A stretch of 64,000 nt of DNA from Cupriavidus basilensis (GCF_000832305.1 NZ_CP010536.1:1-64000); one strand, 5' to 3'. Shown: positions 54,985-62,616, counted from the stretch's first letter. Translations and numbers: made by a program. The notes: generated by a model from the sequence alone, not told the origin.

Positions 54985-56659
54985 CGGGTTCGGCCCCATC
55001 GGCATGGTGGTGGCGATGGTGGCGGCGGTGGCGATTTCTATCGTGACGGCGGGGGCTGGGGCGGCAATTGTGGGCGCGGCATACTCCGCCGTGATGGGCG
55101 CCACGGCCGTCGCCGGCGCAGCGTTTGCGGCCACCGGCATCGGCTTGGCGATATCAGTAGGTGTGTCGGGGCTGATCGCCGGCACGCTCTCCAGCATGGT
55201 GAGCCAACTGATACTGACAGGCTCGCTGAACATGGGCGCAGCGCTCAAGGCGGGCGTTGTCTCGGGGGTGACGGCAGGCCTCACGCAGGGTGCAATGGGC
55301 GCGCTGGGCGTGAGCAATGCGGGCGTCACCAGCATTGGCGACAACATTGCCAAGGGCAGTTGGGATGCCGTTCAGTCCAACCTTGGCAACTATATCCAGG
55401 CGAGCGTGGTGCGCTCCGCCATCAGCGCCGGGGTCAATACGGTGGCCTACGGCGGCAGCTTTGGGCAAGCCTTCGCGAACGGGCTGGTGCGGGATGCGGC
55501 GGCGGTTGGAGCCAACGCCATTGGCGTGACGCTACCGGGCATCGGCGCGGTCGGCGCGGATACCGGCACGATCCTGGCCAACGCGGCTAGTCACGCGCTG
55601 CTTGGATGTGCTGCGCAGAGCCTGACGGGCGGGGATTGCGCGGGTGGTGCGGTTGGTGGGGCGGCGAGCGCGATTGCGGCGCCGCTGATTCGCGACCAGG
55701 TCTATGCCGATAGTCCGGTGCTGAATTACAGCGATGACAAGGTCCGCCAGGCGATTACGGTCGGGCTGGCGACGCTGGTCGGCGGGGTGACCGGTGTAAT
55801 GCTGGGCACCGATGCGACTTCGGCCGCGCTGGCGGCACAGAATGAGTCGCTGAACAATGCCACCTCGCAGGGGCCGGCGCGCGGGATCGCCGCCCGTGAA
55901 AATGCGCGGTTGATGGCGCAGTGCGGGGCGGCGTGTACGCAGGAGGACTTCCAGCGCATCGATACCCAGGTACGGCAGGTGGAAGCGGCGGCGACGCTGG
56001 CGCGGATGAACAATCTGACACCAGAGCAGGCGCTGAAGCTGGGTGACATGTTGACGAGCCTGCTGCCGCTGTACGGCACGCCGGCAGCGCTTTACCAGGC
56101 GGTCACGGGTCAAGGTCTGAGCGGTCAGCCGCTGGGCACGGCGGAGCGCTGGCTGATGGGCATTGCTGGCGTACTTCCAGTAGCCGGGGTAGCTTATGGC
56201 AAGCTGAGTGAGTTTGTGGCGGCTCGGGGGGCGGTGGTCAAAAATGGTGCAGTTGTAACGGCCGAAGGGACAGCGAACGCCTCTACATACGCAGGATTGA
56301 AGCTTGATTTTAAAACAACCCAGGCAGCCAATGACGTTGTGGATAGTCTTCGTGCAACTGGTCAACTTCCGGGCAATTATGTTACGAAAGCGGAAGCGGC
56401 TCTGCAAGGGTGGCAACCAGGAAAAGCGCTGAACAATAGTGTGGCTGGTGGGCAATTAGGAGGGGACGTGTTCGCAAATTCAACGAACGTGCTGCCGTCC
56501 GCTTCCGGTCGGATTTGGTACGAGGCAGATATTGGGGTGAGTAATACCATGTCTCGTAGCAATCAGCTTGGCACAAGGCTGTTGTATTCTAGTGACGGCT
56601 TGTTATATATTACCGCTGACCATTATAAGACGGTGATGAAAATCGGGAATTGGAAGTGA
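53909..56659 (+). CDS. orphan CdiA C-terminal module with barnase-like toxin
   Basis: This open frame of 916 codons lacks a secretion domain and a credible start. It carries the repeated cdiA segment, a DUF637-like pretoxin part (IVTAGAGAAIVGAAYSAVM...), and a C-terminal RNase domain matching barnase: LPGNYVTKAEAALQGWQPGK, GGDVFAN, LPSASGRIWYEADIG, RLLYSSDGLLYITADHYKTV. Catalytic counterparts are visible: E872 (barnase E73), R883 (R83), R890 (R87) and H905 (H102). The neighbour is a barstar gene. It is probably silent until recombination with cdiA joins it in frame. The final part has lower GC, a sign of separate origin. Confidence 0.85.
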   Translation: MVTPGGAVPAAKPVNNPTTPWQFNPVIVATPAAPTTGSSQTIDWHFSAKLGGNPVTAPNGTTDRAQYLNNSPATAVLAGITPDSLLAQLPAELRPGKVSFYYDPYTEGQKLQQAALQQTGQASFVSGLAWDSQNQLSVTDQEKLSLYKNAADYAKAHHIALGTALTQTQINELDKPLLWYVQQAVPDPSCNTVASTACPTVNALVPQVYLPEGYAQALTKPTGGTIAGDNVSLDIAGQLRNSGAITAADTLNVKAGSIDAGPNVVDIGTSAYKAQGGWNVITGTVVQPGGFMSAMRMNIEADRIHAVNDAFLVRNADGTVDEAATVALVNQLKANLGLNYTEGTVADDIHTQFIKEKKGGFGPIGMVVAMVAAVAISIVTAGAGAAIVGAAYSAVMGATAVAGAAFAATGIGLAISVGVSGLIAGTLSSMVSQLILTGSLNMGAALKAGVVSGVTAGLTQGAMGALGVSNAGVTSIGDNIAKGSWDAVQSNLGNYIQASVVRSAISAGVNTVAYGGSFGQAFANGLVRDAAAVGANAIGVTLPGIGAVGADTGTILANAASHALLGCAAQSLTGGDCAGGAVGGAASAIAAPLIRDQVYADSPVLNYSDDKVRQAITVGLATLVGGVTGVMLGTDATSAALAAQNESLNNATSQGPARGIAARENARLMAQCGAACTQEDFQRIDTQVRQVEAAATLARMNNLTPEQALKLGDMLTSLLPLYGTPAALYQAVTGQGLSGQPLGTAERWLMGIAGVLPVAGVAYGKLSEFVAARGAVVKNGAVVTAEGTANASTYAGLKLDFKTTQAANDVVDSLRATGQLPGNYVTKAEAALQGWQPGKALNNSVAGGQLGGDVFANSTNVLPSASGRIWYEADIGVSNTMSRSNQLGTRLLYSSDGLLYITADHYKTVMKIGNWK

Positions 56660-56667
56660 GGTGCGCG

Positions 56668-56958
56668 ATGCAAATCAAGATAAATGGAGTGGCGGTGAAA
56701 AGCGAAATGGATTTTCATCGTGAGCTGGCCTCCGCTCTTGGTGTTGAGTCATTTTACGGTTATAACTTGGATGCTTTATGGGATCTTCTTAGTTCCAGTG
56801 TGGAGAGGCCTCTTTGTTTAAATTGGACTAATGCAAGTGCCTCGAAAATATCTATGGGTAAATCATATTGTAATATTGTTGATGTTTTGGAAAGAGTGAA
56901 AATTCAAGATGAAAGATTCGGTTTTGTCGATAAATTTACTTATGAAATAGACTTGTAG
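56668..56958 (+). CDS. barstar-family immunity protein
   Basis: The 96-aa product starts at ATG 56668 with a GGAAGTGAGG site, 9 bp after the toxin stop. It has the barstar signature FYGYNLDALWDLLSSSVERPLCLNW; in barstar the corresponding stretch is YYGENLDALWDALTG. Barstars bind and block barnase-type RNases at the active site. As the cognate immunity of the orphan toxin it would need to be expressed even when the toxin is silent, so an own promoter is likely. The gene is AT-rich compared with the rest of the locus. Confidence 0.9.
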   Translation: MQIKINGVAVKSEMDFHRELASALGVESFYGYNLDALWDLLSSSVERPLCLNWTNASASKISMGKSYCNIVDVLERVKIQDERFGFVDKFTYEIDL

Positions 56959-57006
56959 ATATAAGTAATTTTTCAAAAAAGCTAGTCTATAGTCCTCCTT
57001 GAGTTC

Positions 57007-57186
57007 ATGAGGGATGACATCGGCATCAGATTCAAAGGTTTTGGTGTCGCGAGCCGTGAAGGCTGGCCACTCGTATTTCATCTTGTGCCAGAATTTTTCG
57101 AGGCGATTGGCTTTCTGAAGGGTGATGAACTTTCTGCGTACGTGGGATGGATGGATTTACAGGATTTTAGGATTTTAGGATTTTAG
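57007..57186 (+). CDS. short open frame ending in tandem repeats
   Basis: ATG 57007 opens a 59-codon frame, MRDDIGIRFKGFGVASREGW then PLVFHLVPEFFEAIGFLKGDELSAYVG..., that runs into the 8-bp repeat array and stops there (TAG 57184). The composition and folding look protein-like, so it may be a truncated small immunity gene whose 3' end was replaced by repeat expansion. No family is recognised. Confidence 0.35.
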   Translation: MRDDIGIRFKGFGVASREGWPLVFHLVPEFFEAIGFLKGDELSAYVGWMDLQDFRILGF

Positions 57187-57213
57187 GATTTTAGGATTTT
57201 AGGATTTTAGGAT
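57161..57213 (+). repeat. 8-bp tandem repeat AGGATTTT x 6.6
   Basis: Six complete and one partial perfect copies of AGGATTTT run without interruption for 53 bp. The array lies at the 3' end of a short frame. Perfect short repeats of this length are prone to slippage. Confidence 0.95.
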
Positions 57214-57387
57214 ACATCGCATCTAAATTTCATGATTCATAAATGGCCAGAAGGCCGCCATCCTGGGGGTCGTTGTAATTTTTTGGAACTTAACACTTGA
57301 TCCGACTGCTCCAATTCTAGAGTTCGGGAAACGCGAGAACCTCAGTTTTTTAAGCGAAACTGGCCAATCGGCCTCAGGAAGATAAGA

Positions 57388-57662
57388 ATGCCAAAATTCG
57401 CTTGCACATGTGAAGCCGTGTTGAATTTGTCGGGAATTCGGTCGGAATTTGAGCGGCGATTGGTGCCGATGCACGCGTGGGTGAGATAGCAGGCGGGCTC
57501 GACAGCGGAGCAGGGCCAAGTGGGGAGGTGTTTTACGGCATGATTGATGAAGTAAGTATCACCGTCTACCGATGTCCTGTATGTGACAGACTGCATTTGG
57601 AGGCGGGCAAAAATGCGTTTGACACGTACCTGAGGGAGTCGAGGCAGGTTCGTAGTTTCTGA
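57388..57662 (+). pseudogene. broken zinc-ribbon-type small gene
   Basis: The first frame reads MPKFACTCEAVLNLSGIRSEFE up to a stop at 57487. The continuation is in another frame: MGEIAGGLDSG, GMIDEVSITVYRCPVCDRLHLEAG, DTYLRESRQVRSF. Joined, they make about 90 aa with C-x-C ... C-x2-C, the usual layout of small zinc-ribbon proteins often found beside polymorphic toxins. One frame change around 57440-57490 breaks it. Likely a decayed immunity gene. Confidence 0.65.
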
Positions 57663-57678
57663 AGTGATGAAGTCGTGA

Positions 57679-57813
57679 GTGGCGTTGGCTGGAATTTTCA
57701 ACGCCGGTATCCCGGGAATCCACACACTCAAGAGTGGCGTCCTTTCGGTTGAGGAGAAGGCAAAAATGGAGCTGTTCAATTCATTGCTCAAAGATGTTGG
57801 GCATGCCTTTTGA
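57679..57813 (+). pseudogene. C-terminal fragment of an unknown small gene
   Basis: The frame encodes VALAGIFNAGIPGIHTLKSG followed by VLSVEEKAKMELFNSLLKDVGHAF and a stop. There is no start with ribosome-binding site. It ends 9 bp before the next small gene. It may be the tail of a lost immunity or toxin gene. Confidence 0.45.
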
Positions 57814-57822
57814 GAGAAATTG

Positions 57823-58116
57823 ATGCATCACATCCTGGCAACCTTCGTGATTTTGGAGAATGTGGAAAGACCAAAGACGGTGGGCGTGCGCAACGGGTAT
57901 GCTCCGCATCACAAGTTCGCGGCCGTTGACTACCTAGCAAGTGGAATACATTCCTATGAGGACAACGATTTTCACTTTCCGGGCGAAAAACTAAAGACAA
58001 AAATCAGCTTTGCAAGCTGGCAGTTCTTCTCAGACAAAATAAAAGTCGGAGACGAATTCGAGGTTCGCGAGAATGCCAGATTGATCGGCCATGGAAGGGT
58101 AGACGAGATACTTTAG
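57823..58116 (+). CDS. EF-Tu-domain-like small protein, possible immunity
   Basis: The 97-aa product starts at ATG 57823. The pattern FVILENVERPKTVGVRNGYAPHHKF, then FPGEKLKTKISF, GDEFEVRENARLIGHGRVDEIL, is like the beta-barrel domain 2 of EF-Tu-related proteins (R-x-SGY-P ... PGE ... G-x-F-x-I-x-E-G). Small stand-alone versions are frequent in polymorphic-toxin loci. Some CdiA toxins need EF-Tu to act, which would suit such an immunity, but there is no direct evidence here. No toxin gene lies immediately upstream. Confidence 0.6.
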   Translation: MHHILATFVILENVERPKTVGVRNGYAPHHKFAAVDYLASGIHSYEDNDFHFPGEKLKTKISFASWQFFSDKIKVGDEFEVRENARLIGHGRVDEIL

Positions 58117-58571
58117 AATGCAAAAATTCTCGAATCGAGGTCGAGGCAGTTAAGTTTTAGTCAAGGAACGGTTGGCGTACTAGAAGGGTGCTTAAAAGGA
58201 GGGGAAAGGGAACTGTTTTGGGTGCGGAAATGCATTATGTGCGTCCCGGTGATACGGTCACGCTCAATCCGGAGCGCGAGATTGCCGTGCCCACCGGTAT
58301 CAAGCCAGGCGCCGAAAACCAGCGTTTGGCTGCATGAATGAGGCGACATCTACCTTGACGCGCCGCACCGATGCGGGTCTGCACGCGGGTGAGCACCAAG
58401 CCTTGATGGCATGCTCGGCCCGCCCCCCTTCCTAGCCGCCCATCTCGGCAGCATCCAATCTGATCGCGATAGAGAGTCAGCCCTGTCGGCTATCGAATCG
58501 CCGCCTCCGTTGGCCAGGCATAGCGTCTTGTGTACGAGGAAAAGGCGTGGCCGTCAGAATTGCGGTAGTGA
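58117..58571. other. intergenic with CDI debris
   Basis: About 450 bp without an intact gene. A frame near 58222-58337 encodes GAEMHYVRPGDTVTLNPE then REIAVPTGIKPGAENQRLAA and looks like a fragment of an exoprotein or enzyme. Confidence 0.4.
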
Positions 58572-58721
58572 AGCCATGAACGCCAGAGGTACAACAGGCT
58601 CGTGGATGGCACGTGGGGTGAGGCCATCACCGGCCGCATTAACAAAAAATCTGGCGGATTTTGGGCTAGTAATTCACAAGGGGCAACTCAGCCACCGCGT
58701 ATCACTGGGGGAAAGAGATAA
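58572..58721 (+). pseudogene. C-terminal stub of a toxin
   Basis: A frame of 49 codons ends LVDGTWGEAITGRINKKSGG FWASNSQGATQPPRITGGKR (written in two parts), with its TAA overlapping the next ATG as TAATG. The coupling to the SUKH-like gene indicates this was the 3' end of a CdiA-type toxin. The rest of the toxin is missing. Confidence 0.55.
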
Positions 58722-59137
58722 TGAGGCAGTTTCTTTACGATGGCCCGCTTCTACCTGACGGCTTTCGACTACCGGATGACTGTCGGCGCTTGGTTAACGA
58801 GAATACATTACCCGACATAGAGCCTTGGTTCTTCCTCTCCCAAGACATGGGGGCTACGCTTTCTTACTATGGGGCAATGCTTCAGAAATTTCCCGGTTCG
58901 CCTCTTGTTCCTTTTGCCATGGTGAATGACCAAACTGGCCACTACAACGATGGGTGGGTCGTGGTGGCTAGTTTTGACGGCAACGATAGATCAGCGAATC
59001 CAAAGGTCTGTATTTATGATTACTCAGAGCCAACCAGATCCCCATGGGACCGCACCTGTGCCAACTTCGCTGTGTGGCTTGCGACGGCAGAGAAAGAGTC
59101 AGCCCGCTACAAGAGGGAGCGGACTGACAATGAATAG
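58721..59137 (+). CDS. SUKH (SMI1/KNR4)-like immunity protein
   Basis: The 138-aa protein is translationally coupled to the toxin stub. It reads DIEPWFFLSQDMGATLSYYGAML, PLVPFAMVNDQTGHYNDGWVV, PKVCIYDYSEPT and CANFAVWLATAE. The P-L-V-P-F-A ... D ... V ... F-x-W-L pattern is typical of SMI1/KNR4 (SUKH) immunity proteins of polymorphic toxins. Its own toxin is gone, so it is an orphan immunity. It may still protect against neighbours. Convergent with the KptA gene, which ends 3 bp later. Confidence 0.72.
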   Translation: MRQFLYDGPLLPDGFRLPDDCRRLVNENTLPDIEPWFFLSQDMGATLSYYGAMLQKFPGSPLVPFAMVNDQTGHYNDGWVVVASFDGNDRSANPKVCIYDYSEPTRSPWDRTCANFAVWLATAEKESARYKRERTDNE

Positions 59138-59140
59138 CCG

Positions 59141-59713
59141 CTATTCGCGGATGAAGCAAAACGGGACGTGATCTGTCAACCAGACTCCGTTTTCGGCCTG
59201 AGAGAATTTGAAACCCTGTTGATGCATATGCAGGGCTTCAATCTCTAGCACGATAGGTTTGCCATAGCGTTGTCCGACGGCGGCGGCCGTCTGTTTGTCC
59301 TGCGACAAGTGCACATGGTGACGTGACCCTGCCATAAGTCCCTGTTCGCGAATGGATCCCAGGAAGCGCGTCGCCGTGCCGTGGTAGAGCAATTCGGGTG
59401 GCACCTTCTCGCAGTGCTCGCGGCTTACGCTTGCAGTGGAATGCCCCTGAACTGCGCGGATACGCTGACCATCGTCAGAGATGGCAAACCGCTTCTTGTC
59501 GCTGGTCGCCACTATTGTTTGGAGCATGTCTCGATCAATAATGCGACCGTCTCTAGTTGCCCCCGCAAGTAGGTCATCGATATTAGCCCAGCCCTCAGTA
59601 TCTAACTGTATTCCAATGGATTGAGGTTCGTGGCGTAGGACGTAGCTCAAGTATTTGCTTGTTTCGTCAAGTTGCTTGTTGCTCATGCTCATTTTGTGTG
59701 TCGTTTCGTACAT
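59141..59713 (-). CDS. kptA: RNA 2'-phosphotransferase KptA/Tpt1
   Basis: The 190-aa product transfers an RNA 2'-phosphate to NAD+, giving ADP-ribose cyclic phosphate. Family motifs are clear: LDETSKYLSYVLRHEPQSIG, DTEGWANIDDLL, RIRAVQGHS, LYHGTA, HHVHLSQD and GVWLTDHVP. ATG 59713 was chosen as start; 59692 (MSMSNKQ) or 59725 are alternatives. E. coli KptA is 184 aa. It lies on the minus strand in the middle of the orphan CDI array, flanked by an immunity gene and an EndoU cassette, which is unexpected for a housekeeping enzyme. Confidence 0.9.
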   Translation of the reverse strand: MYETTHKMSMSNKQLDETSKYLSYVLRHEPQSIGIQLDTEGWANIDDLLAGATRDGRIIDRDMLQTIVATSDKKRFAISDDGQRIRAVQGHSTASVSREHCEKVPPELLYHGTATRFLGSIREQGLMAGSRHHVHLSQDKQTAAAVGQRYGKPIVLEIEALHMHQQGFKFSQAENGVWLTDHVPFCFIRE

Positions 59714-59825
59714 GGCCTTGAGCATAGCCCTCAGCAAGGGAGGTGGGCAACTAACAGCTGTGTGATTTAGCTGCAGCATTGATCGCAGGTAGCTTCTTTC
59801 ACCGGCACACCCGGCTGCCTGCCGG

Positions 59826-60853
59826 GGGCCGCAGTTTGCCTGGCATCGGATCCACCGGTGCAACCCCGGGCAGCGAGGTGGCCAACGTACTGGCGCATAG
59901 TGCGCTGGGCTGTGCGGCGGCGGCAGCTACGGGAGGCGAATGTGCAGGCGGTGCCATCGGCGGGGCGACCAGTGCCATTGTGGCACCGCTGGTGCGGGAT
60001 GGGCTGTACGACGGCACGCAGACCGTGGTCGATAACGGCAATGGCACCCAGACGACAAGCTACAACAACCTTGGGTACAACGCAGCAACGGTGGCCATTG
60101 CGATGCTGGCGGGTGGTGGCCTTGCATCGGTGCTTGGCCAGAATGCCACTGCGGCGGCGCTGGCAGCGCAGAATGAGGCGCTGAACAATTCGCTGAGTGT
60201 GAAGATCGTGCCGCGGCCGGTCCCGACACCATTTGGTGTGGTGATGATGCCGATGCCGCTGGTGACCGACGATCCCATCGGCACACCGAACAACGGGCCG
60301 CAGAAAACCGATCCACTTACGAACCCGCTGGAAAATCAGAACAGCAAGGGCAATGCTATCGCGACGCCGAACAATGGGCTGCAGGGTTCGACGTTGACGG
60401 GCACGCCGGCGAGCGGTCCACAGGGACCAACGATTCTGGGCAACCCTGGGTGTATGCTGGCGCCGGCGCTTTGCGTGGGTCTTACGGCAATTGCGCAATT
60501 GGGCGATCTGTCTAATGCGCTAGGTGGGGGGGGGCACGACCGACGTGAACCTCGCATCGCCGGAACGAGCCGCCCATATTCTGCAAGGGGATGCTACTGG
60601 TGGCGGTCATTTGTGGCCAGGAGCGCCGGGTAAGTCAGTGTTCCCACAGGACTGGTCGCCATCGAAGATCATGAATGACGTTTCAGACATTGCTACTGAC
60701 CCGTCTATTCCCAGCACGGTCCAGTCCAATGGCAGAATCGTTAAGGATGGCACGCGTGACGGCATTGACATTCGCGTAGTGCTTGAGCCGCCGAGCAAGG
60801 GAGGAGGAATCGTCACGGCTTTCCCCACAAACGTCCCGAGGAATCCAAAGTGA
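59826..60853 (+). pseudogene. orphan CDI module with EndoU nuclease, frameshifted at a G tract
   Basis: The 5' part encodes pretoxin sequence LPGIGSTGATPGSEVANVLAHSA, CAGGAIGGATSAIVAPLVRD, AALAAQNEALNN. At a 9-G run (60526-60534) the frame breaks. The toxin continues in another frame: LASPERAAHILQGDATGGGH, FPQDWSPSKIMNDVSDIATD, GIDIRVVLEPPSKGGG. This is an EndoU-type RNase (H in HILQGD at base 60575, GGGH at 60608). With 8 or 11 Gs the frames would join. It has no secretion domain, so it is an orphan cassette. The toxin stop overlaps the next gene. Confidence 0.8.
60526..60534 (+). repeat. homopolymer of 9 G between pretoxin and EndoU toxin
   Basis: Nine consecutive Gs sit exactly where the reading frame changes from pretoxin to toxin. 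Loss of one G would restore a continuous frame. Such tracts are classic sites of slipped-strand phase variation, but also of sequencing error. Confidence 0.85.
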
Positions 60854-61080
60854 CCGCAGATATCAACCGTTACGCGAAGATCGAGAAGCTACTCCGCGAT
60901 GCCCTGGATCAGGTCGGCTCCGCCCTGTCTGACCGTGATAAAGCGGATGTGTCCGAGTACTTGGACTATGGCGAATATGGGGTTGCGTACGAGCTATTAA
61001 CCTTCTTGCTCGACAAACAGCAAATAGCGCATCCGAAAGAATTGCGTCAAGCAGGGGGAGAGATGGGCTTGCTTGAGTAG
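60850..61080 (+). CDS. MafI-like immunity protein for the EndoU toxin
   Basis: The 76-aa product starts with GTG 60850, overlapping the toxin stop (GTGA). It reads LLRDALDQVGSALSDRDKADV followed by SEYLDYGEYGVAYELLTFLLDKQ. The L-S-x-x-D-x-x-x-V-x-x-Y-L-D-x-G-E-Y-G-x-A pattern is typical of MafI-type immunity proteins. Pairing with the EndoU toxin is inferred from overlap. It is short and helical, probably cytoplasmic. Confidence 0.78.
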   Translation: MTADINRYAKIEKLLRDALDQVGSALSDRDKADVSEYLDYGEYGVAYELLTFLLDKQQIAHPKELRQAGGEMGLLE

Positions 61081-61123
61081 TCGCTGCAAAAAAAGAACCC
61101 CGCTACGGCCGAGTTCGTCGTTT

Positions 61124-61339
61124 CTAAGGGCGTTGTAGCCAGTCTTCCCTGTAGGTGCGGCCCGCTTCGAGGGCGGCCTCGGGGGGCGGGAAAGTCTCGA
61201 TTGGGCCGCAGATGGTGTTGCCAACGCGCACCCACGACTCCCATGTTTCGTCCATGCGCCAACTGAGCAAGACGGCGTAGCCGCTGGTCCCCAGTTCGGG
61301 TTCTATGGCGTCAACTTGTGATCCATCGCACATATTCAT
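61124..61339 (-). CDS. small protein of unknown function
   Basis: The 71-aa product (start at 61339, or 61333) reads MCDGSQVDAIEPELGTSGYA, VRVGNTICGPIETFPPPEAALEAGRTYREDWL. The E-A-A-L-x-A-G-x-x-x-x-x-x-W end is common in small conserved proteins of Burkholderiaceae. It is on the strand opposite to the CDI array, and its 5' edge abuts a repeated junction sequence. Function unknown. Confidence 0.6.
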   Translation of the reverse strand: MNMCDGSQVDAIEPELGTSGYAVLLSWRMDETWESWVRVGNTICGPIETFPPPEAALEAGRTYREDWLQRP

Positions 61340-61380
61340 GGGTGTGCCGCTCTTTGACGGAATTGGATTGCACGCGGCCG

Positions 61381-61403
61381 AAAACCGAGTCTGGGGCAAA
61401 AAA
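61381..61403 (+). repeat. junction repeat of the orphan array, copy 1
   Basis: AAAACCGAGTCTGGGGCAAA and a following A-run recur at 62510-62532 with one mismatch. Each copy lies at the 5' edge of a pretoxin remnant (SGAGYGAIGGA), so it marks where modules were joined. Confidence 0.7.
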
Positions 61404-61404
61404 A

Positions 61405-62051
61405 ATTCCACCGGCACCCGCGTCGGGTGCTGGATATGGTGCGATTGGCGGGGCATCATCTGCGGCCCTGGCGCCATTCATCGGAGCGGCATCGCCTCTG
61501 CATTCGGTCAGGATCCACTGGCGGCGGCCAGCGCGGCGCAGAACGAAGCGCTGAACAACTGTTCCATGCATAAGTGCTGGAGCGGTGTGAAGGACAAGCT
61601 GACGAGCTTCGGGGCGGCCGTTGCAAGCTGGTTTGCGACGCCGGAAGGTCAGCTAACCAGCCCGATGGTGGCGATTGCCGGCGACATGGGCGGCGGGCTG
61701 GGTGGCAGTGGCGGTGCTGTGCGTAACGCAGCTGGAGATGCCATCGAAGGAGCAGCAGCAGGCACCACAGCGCTTGCGAAGTATGGGAACTCAGGAGCAA
61801 AGCTGACCCATATTTTTGATGATCCTACTCACGATCTGGGGCCCTTGGTCACGCAGTATGGGAGCAATGAAGCTGCGTTTGCTGCAGTAGATGCCGTCGC
61901 ATAGCAATTGGCGGGACAACCAGGAGTAGTAACCAAGTGGATCAACGTGGGTGGGACCCCAGTTTGGGTGCGCGGGGTGACTGTCAATGGATCATTCAGA
62001 ATTGGTGCATTCTCGGGGAACACAGCGAACCCTAAATACCCACTGCCATGA
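61405..62051 (+). pseudogene. orphan CDI module with toxin stopped by one amber codon
   Basis: A pretoxin remnant (SGAGYGAIGGASSAALAPFIG) shifts frame near 61488 and continues as QDPLAAASAAQNEALNNC, then a toxin domain THIFDDPTHDLGPLVTQYGS. A TAG at 61902-61904 interrupts it. The same frame then continues for 48 codons (QLAGQPGVVTKWINVGGTPVW ...) and stops 8 bp before the next gene. The intact part after the amber shows that the toxin was complete until recently. THIF-type tips are known in CdiA proteins; the activity is not identified. Confidence 0.7.
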
Positions 62052-62058
62052 GGAAGAT

Positions 62059-62466
62059 ATGGGACTTTTGCCAGAACCGTTCGAGCTGAAAGTGATGAAG
62101 CTTGCTCTGCGAGGAGATGTGGCTTGGATTATGGGAATGCGAGATCAGCTGCCGTACCTGACAATTGCTGAGCGCAAGTCGACTGGTAGTGGCTTCACAA
62201 CCGATTTCTGCTGTGCCCGTGCAGCTGTGACGGTTGTCGTCCCGCGTGCGGCAGACGGCCTACCTGTAAGGGAATATCCGCCGGCGGTCAATGCTCGACG
62301 TCGTACCCCAACAGAAGGTCTCGTTAGCTTCATTGTGTGGCTGGGGCCTGATGGCAGGATTCGACAACTGGAAGCGTGTCCGTTGACGGACGATCAATGG
62401 CCGGAGGATTTGTTCGAAGGCTTTTACGCGTTTCAAGACGATGTGGGAAATATAGTCGAAGACTAG
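62059..62466 (+). CDS. probable immunity protein of the amber-interrupted toxin
   Basis: The 135-aa product starts at ATG 62059 behind GAGGAAG. It follows the toxin end by 8 bp in the usual toxin-immunity order. It contains GDVAWIMGMRDQLPYLTIAER, TTDFCCARAAVTVVVPRAADG, SFIVWLGPDGRIRQLEACPLTDDQWPEDLFEGF. No family name can be assigned. An intact immunity gene with a broken toxin is a typical end state of orphan cassettes. Confidence 0.7.
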   Translation: MGLLPEPFELKVMKLALRGDVAWIMGMRDQLPYLTIAERKSTGSGFTTDFCCARAAVTVVVPRAADGLPVREYPPAVNARRRTPTEGLVSFIVWLGPDGRIRQLEACPLTDDQWPEDLFEGFYAFQDDVGNIVED

Positions 62467-62509
62467 GTTGGAACGTGGCGGGCGAGCGTACCCGCACTTG
62501 CGCGGGCCA

Positions 62510-62532
62510 AAAACCGCGTCTGGGGCAAAAAA
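62510..62532 (+). repeat. junction repeat of the orphan array, copy 2
   Basis: Second copy of the sequence at 61381-61403, with one mismatch. It is followed by a short GC-rich hairpin-like stretch and then, after about 80 bp, another pretoxin remnant. Confidence 0.65.
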
Positions 62533-62616
62533 CCACCGGCCGCCCCCGCGTCGGGGCGGTGACTGCCCGCTAGGCCATGCTGCGTTTAGGGTTGCGGGGT
62601 GTCGCCAACGGCGGGT

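Noticed and set aside
53909..56659. Independently secreted toxin gene
   Set aside because: No signal peptide, TPS domain or credible start is present. It is better explained as an orphan module that needs fusion to cdiA.
57161..57213. CRISPR array
   Set aside because: The repeats are 8 bp and contiguous with no spacers. No cas gene is present.
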